Shown here piece after piece: positions 61,961-64,000 of a DNA stretch of 64,000 nucleotides. The notes beneath the pieces were generated by a model. It did no database searches. It was not told the origin of the DNA and saw only the letters and a list, made by a program, of their open reading frames with translations. The stretch's first letter is position 1. Every line of letters starts with the position of its first letter. The position numbers and the translations under genes are program-made. This DNA comes from JBHJHP01 sp042219825. Lineage in GTDB: Bacteria > Bacteroidota > Bacteroidia > Bacteroidales > UBA5342. The stretch lies in contig NZ_JBHJHQ010000002.1 of the NCBI RefSeq assembly GCF_042219825.1, positions 248,001 to 312,000 on the forward strand, read 5' to 3'.

Positions 61961-63295
61961 CTAGTCGTTTGACAGATTTTTACCATTAACCACGACATTT
62001 TTTAACGTGAAGTTTTGTACAAACTCATGGTTGAATGTTGCATTTTTAGCCTCTATCGCAAGGTCTTCAAACGTGAAATTCGAGAGTCTGTCGTGCTCTG
62101 TTATTGCCACATCAAAGAATTTGTCACAGGTCAAACTGATGTTGCGCATCGTAATGTGATCAGAGTATGAAACAGGAACATCTTCCCGGCCTTTAAGGTC
62201 AAAGAACTGGGTCCATGGTTTCACATAAATCATGCTGTAAGCCTGTCCGGTGATGTCTTCCACAGTTATATACTCATATTTCTGAGGTGTATCCGGTCGC
62301 ATTTTTAGCCAGAGTAAACGTTTGGCTTCATTCACATGACAGTTGCGCATTAAAATATTCCTGTCATGAATGGATTCACTTCCGCATGTTAAGGCAGAGT
62401 GGCAAAAACCGAATTCACAATCTTCTATGATGATATTTGTATTTTCACCGTTTGTTGTATCCTGATCTGCCCAAGGACCTTTGCCACCTTTCAGCGCAAT
62501 TGCATCATCATTTACAGCCATGTAACATCCTTTTATCAGTACATTCGAACACACATCAAGGTCAATGGCGTCGGTACTCGGAGCCTTTACTGGTTTGTGT
62601 GGTGACGTAATTCTTAGATTCAGTATCTTAACATTATTACATTTATAATAGTGACTGCTCCAGAAGCCTGAGTTTATCAGATTGACATCCTGCACCTGGA
62701 CATTATCTGAATTTCTGATGAAAACAAGACGTGGCCTCGAAACTTCCAGGTTTGTACATTTCGGGTTTTCTTTTCTTCTTTGCCAGAAAGCTTCCCAGTA
62801 TTTAAGTCCGTTCCCGTTTATGGTTCCTCCACCCGAAATTGTAAATCCGTCCACTCCGTAAGCATTGACAAGTGCTGCAAAATAATCCAGGCTCTGACCT
62901 TCCATACGGGAGGGTATAAACGGGTAATTTTCAATATTGTCTGAACCTTTTAAAACGGCATCTTCCGATACATATAAATGTGTATTGGGTTTAAAAAATA
63001 AGGCACCACTCAAAAATACACCTTTAGGTATTATAATAGCTCCGCCGCCCTGACTGCTGGCCGTATCAATCACTTTTTGAATGACCTCCGTCTGCAGGAT
63101 TGTACTGTCGTTCACAGCACCATAATCCATTATGTTGTACCCTTTTCCAAGATCTTCAGGTTTTACCTTTGTGAAATCAGAGAACCATTCCGGTATTTTT
63201 GATCCATCAGGAAAAACATCAGTTTCTTTTTCAGTTGAACAGGACATTGTGGTTAGTGCGAGTATGCAAAGAGATATCAATAAGAAGTGTTTCAT
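61961..63295 (-). CDS. GH28 polygalacturonase-like lipoprotein
   Basis: 444 residues from ATG 63295 (MKHFLLISLC); the longer frame to 63352 is unlikely. Lipobox TMSC (Cys19). The right-handed beta-helix has catalytic Asp242 in STDAIDLD, Asp263-Asp264 in NDDAIALKGG, His299 in CHSALTCGSES, and RLLWLKMRPD, corresponding to the four GH28 motifs. It likely cleaves pectin-type or rhamnogalacturonan chains at the cell surface. No SusC/SusD or other pectin genes are in the window. Confidence 0.9.
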   Translation of the reverse strand: MKHFLLISLCILALTTMSCSTEKETDVFPDGSKIPEWFSDFTKVKPEDLGKGYNIMDYGAVNDSTILQTEVIQKVIDTASSQGGGAIIIPKGVFLSGALFFKPNTHLYVSEDAVLKGSDNIENYPFIPSRMEGQSLDYFAALVNAYGVDGFTISGGGTINGNGLKYWEAFWQRRKENPKCTNLEVSRPRLVFIRNSDNVQVQDVNLINSGFWSSHYYKCNNVKILNLRITSPHKPVKAPSTDAIDLDVCSNVLIKGCYMAVNDDAIALKGGKGPWADQDTTNGENTNIIIEDCEFGFCHSALTCGSESIHDRNILMRNCHVNEAKRLLWLKMRPDTPQKYEYITVEDITGQAYSMIYVKPWTQFFDLKGREDVPVSYSDHITMRNISLTCDKFFDVAITEHDRLSNFTFEDLAIEAKNATFNHEFVQNFTLKNVVVNGKNLSND

Positions 63296-63376
63296 GTTGT
63301 GATTGAATTTTGGTTCATATTGGCAAAAATATGAATTATTGGCAATCATCAAAAATGGAAAACGAATTTCGGAATC

Positions 63377-64000
63377 TTATTTGGCGGATGGGAGAGTAAA
63401 AAAGAAGGTTGAACCTTTCCCTTTTTCGCTTTTAACCCAGATTTTACCTTTGTTCTTTTCTATAAATTCCTTGCAAATCAAGAGCCCAAGACCAGTTCCG
63501 GGTTCTCCCATTGTTCCTGGCTCTGAATTTGTATTGCCAATGCTAAACAGGTTGTTCTTTTGTTTTGGTGTCATTCCTATGCCATTGTCTTCAACAGAGA
63601 AGGTGATAACATCTCCTTCCTGTACAGAGTTCAGTGTAATTTGTCCTTGTAATTTGGTGAATTTTATAGCATTTCCAATCAGGTTTTGAATCACCGAATT
63701 TACCATCTGGTCATCTGCGAACACACATACACTGTTATTGATCTTATTCACCAGTTTTATCTGTTTCCTTTGTATTTTGTGCTGAAGTAAATCTACTGTT
63801 TTTTCTATGATAGACGACACTTCCAGTGCCTTAGGCGTATATTGTATCGTCCCCATCTGTGTTCTCGACCACGACAATAAACCATCCAACAGTTCATAAT
63901 AGCTATGGGCAGATTCATTTATAAGACCAATGTATTGGGCACGGCTTTCTTCATCGTATTCATCATATTCATTGTGGAGAAGATCAGAAAAGCCAAGAAT
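63377..64000 (-). CDS. Sensor histidine kinase, C-terminal part
   Basis: About 208 residues; the frame is open to the right edge, so the start is outside. The first residues in the window (ILGFSDLLHNEYDEYDEE ... LLDGLLSWSRTQMGTI) are the end of a HisKA domain just after its H-box. The HATPase domain follows: NLIGNAIKFT, VEDNGIGM and GEPGTGLGLLICKEF, ending KGKGSTFFFTLPSAK. No receiver domain follows. The sensor part cannot be seen. Confidence 0.9.
   Translation of the reverse strand: MLGFSDLLHNEYDEYDEESRAQYIGLINESAHSYYELLDGLLSWSRTQMGTIQYTPKALEVSSIIEKTVDLLQHKIQRKQIKLVNKINNSVCVFADDQMVNSVIQNLIGNAIKFTKLQGQITLNSVQEGDVITFSVEDNGIGMTPKQKNNLFSIGNTNSEPGTMGEPGTGLGLLICKEFIEKNKGKIWVKSEKGKGSTFFFTLPSAK

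Noticed and set aside
1..64000. CRISPR arrays, rRNA operons, complete tRNAs and prophage genes
   Set aside because: No regularly spaced direct repeats, rRNA sequence, complete cloverleaf or phage structural gene was seen by eye on either strand.

Overview
The window looks like a chromosome segment of a free-living, polysaccharide-degrading member of Bacteroidota, probably Bacteroidales/Marinilabiliales-like (inference). Support from the sequence: TAnnTTTG -7 promoter boxes with TTG/TTTG about 19-21 bases upstream, very few Shine-Dalgarno sites, many SPII lipoproteins, a type IX secretion C-terminal domain on a glycoside hydrolase, and Bacteroidota-typical families (DUF177-rpmF-fabH, DUF6090, DUF6265, hybrid histidine kinases).

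Region 1-33 kb is mostly housekeeping. It holds the 3' end of rsgA with a histidine kinase; DUF177-rpmF-fabH; an isolated encapsulated-ferritin-like gene; a PAS hybrid histidine kinase; a flavodoxin/ferredoxin membrane protein; an N-carbamoylputrescine amidase-like gene; glutathione peroxidase; exonuclease III; rarA-kdsA; nhaA; a redox/chaperone operon (thioredoxin-glutaredoxin fusion, GroES-like, a 36-residue ORF, membrane thioredoxin); an RluA-type pseudouridine synthase; a 1004-residue GH30 enzyme with ricin-like and T9SS domains; an ABC-F ATPase; rlmB; a histidine kinase convergent with ribE; and a PQQ-type propeller protein. Small structured repeats (possible MITE remnants) sit between convergent or adjacent genes.

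Region 32.7-41 kb is transitional: an MDR reductase and Crp regulator, a DUF3500 gene with two full and one truncated DUF6090 genes, then small enzymes and DUF genes (VOC, TPR, DUF4287, DUF1801, RibD-like).

Region 41-59.6 kb is accessory. Every gene is on the minus strand, functions are unrelated (DUF4143 ATPase, YdeI, lipoproteins, a HEXXH metalloprotein, two S41 peptidases, SnoaL-like, POT-like transporter, two GNATs), and many genes are separated by 75-210 base imperfect palindromes with AAC-type and GTT-type ends, resembling integron attC sites without a visible integrase. A second, unrelated repeat of about 0.2 kb occurs three times, each just upstream of a start codon. Between one copy of each repeat type lies a tight operon of DUF2188, a TIR/deoxyribosyltransferase-like protein, a TerB-like protein, a coiled-coil membrane protein and a vWA-like lipoprotein. 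This is the best candidate here for an undescribed, possibly defence-related, system.

Region 59.6-64 kb returns to ordinary genes: a lipoprotein with a textbook terminator, DUF2007, DUF502, a GH28 lipoprotein and the C-terminal part of a histidine kinase running off the right edge. No rRNA, complete tRNA, CRISPR array, integrase or transposase gene was found.
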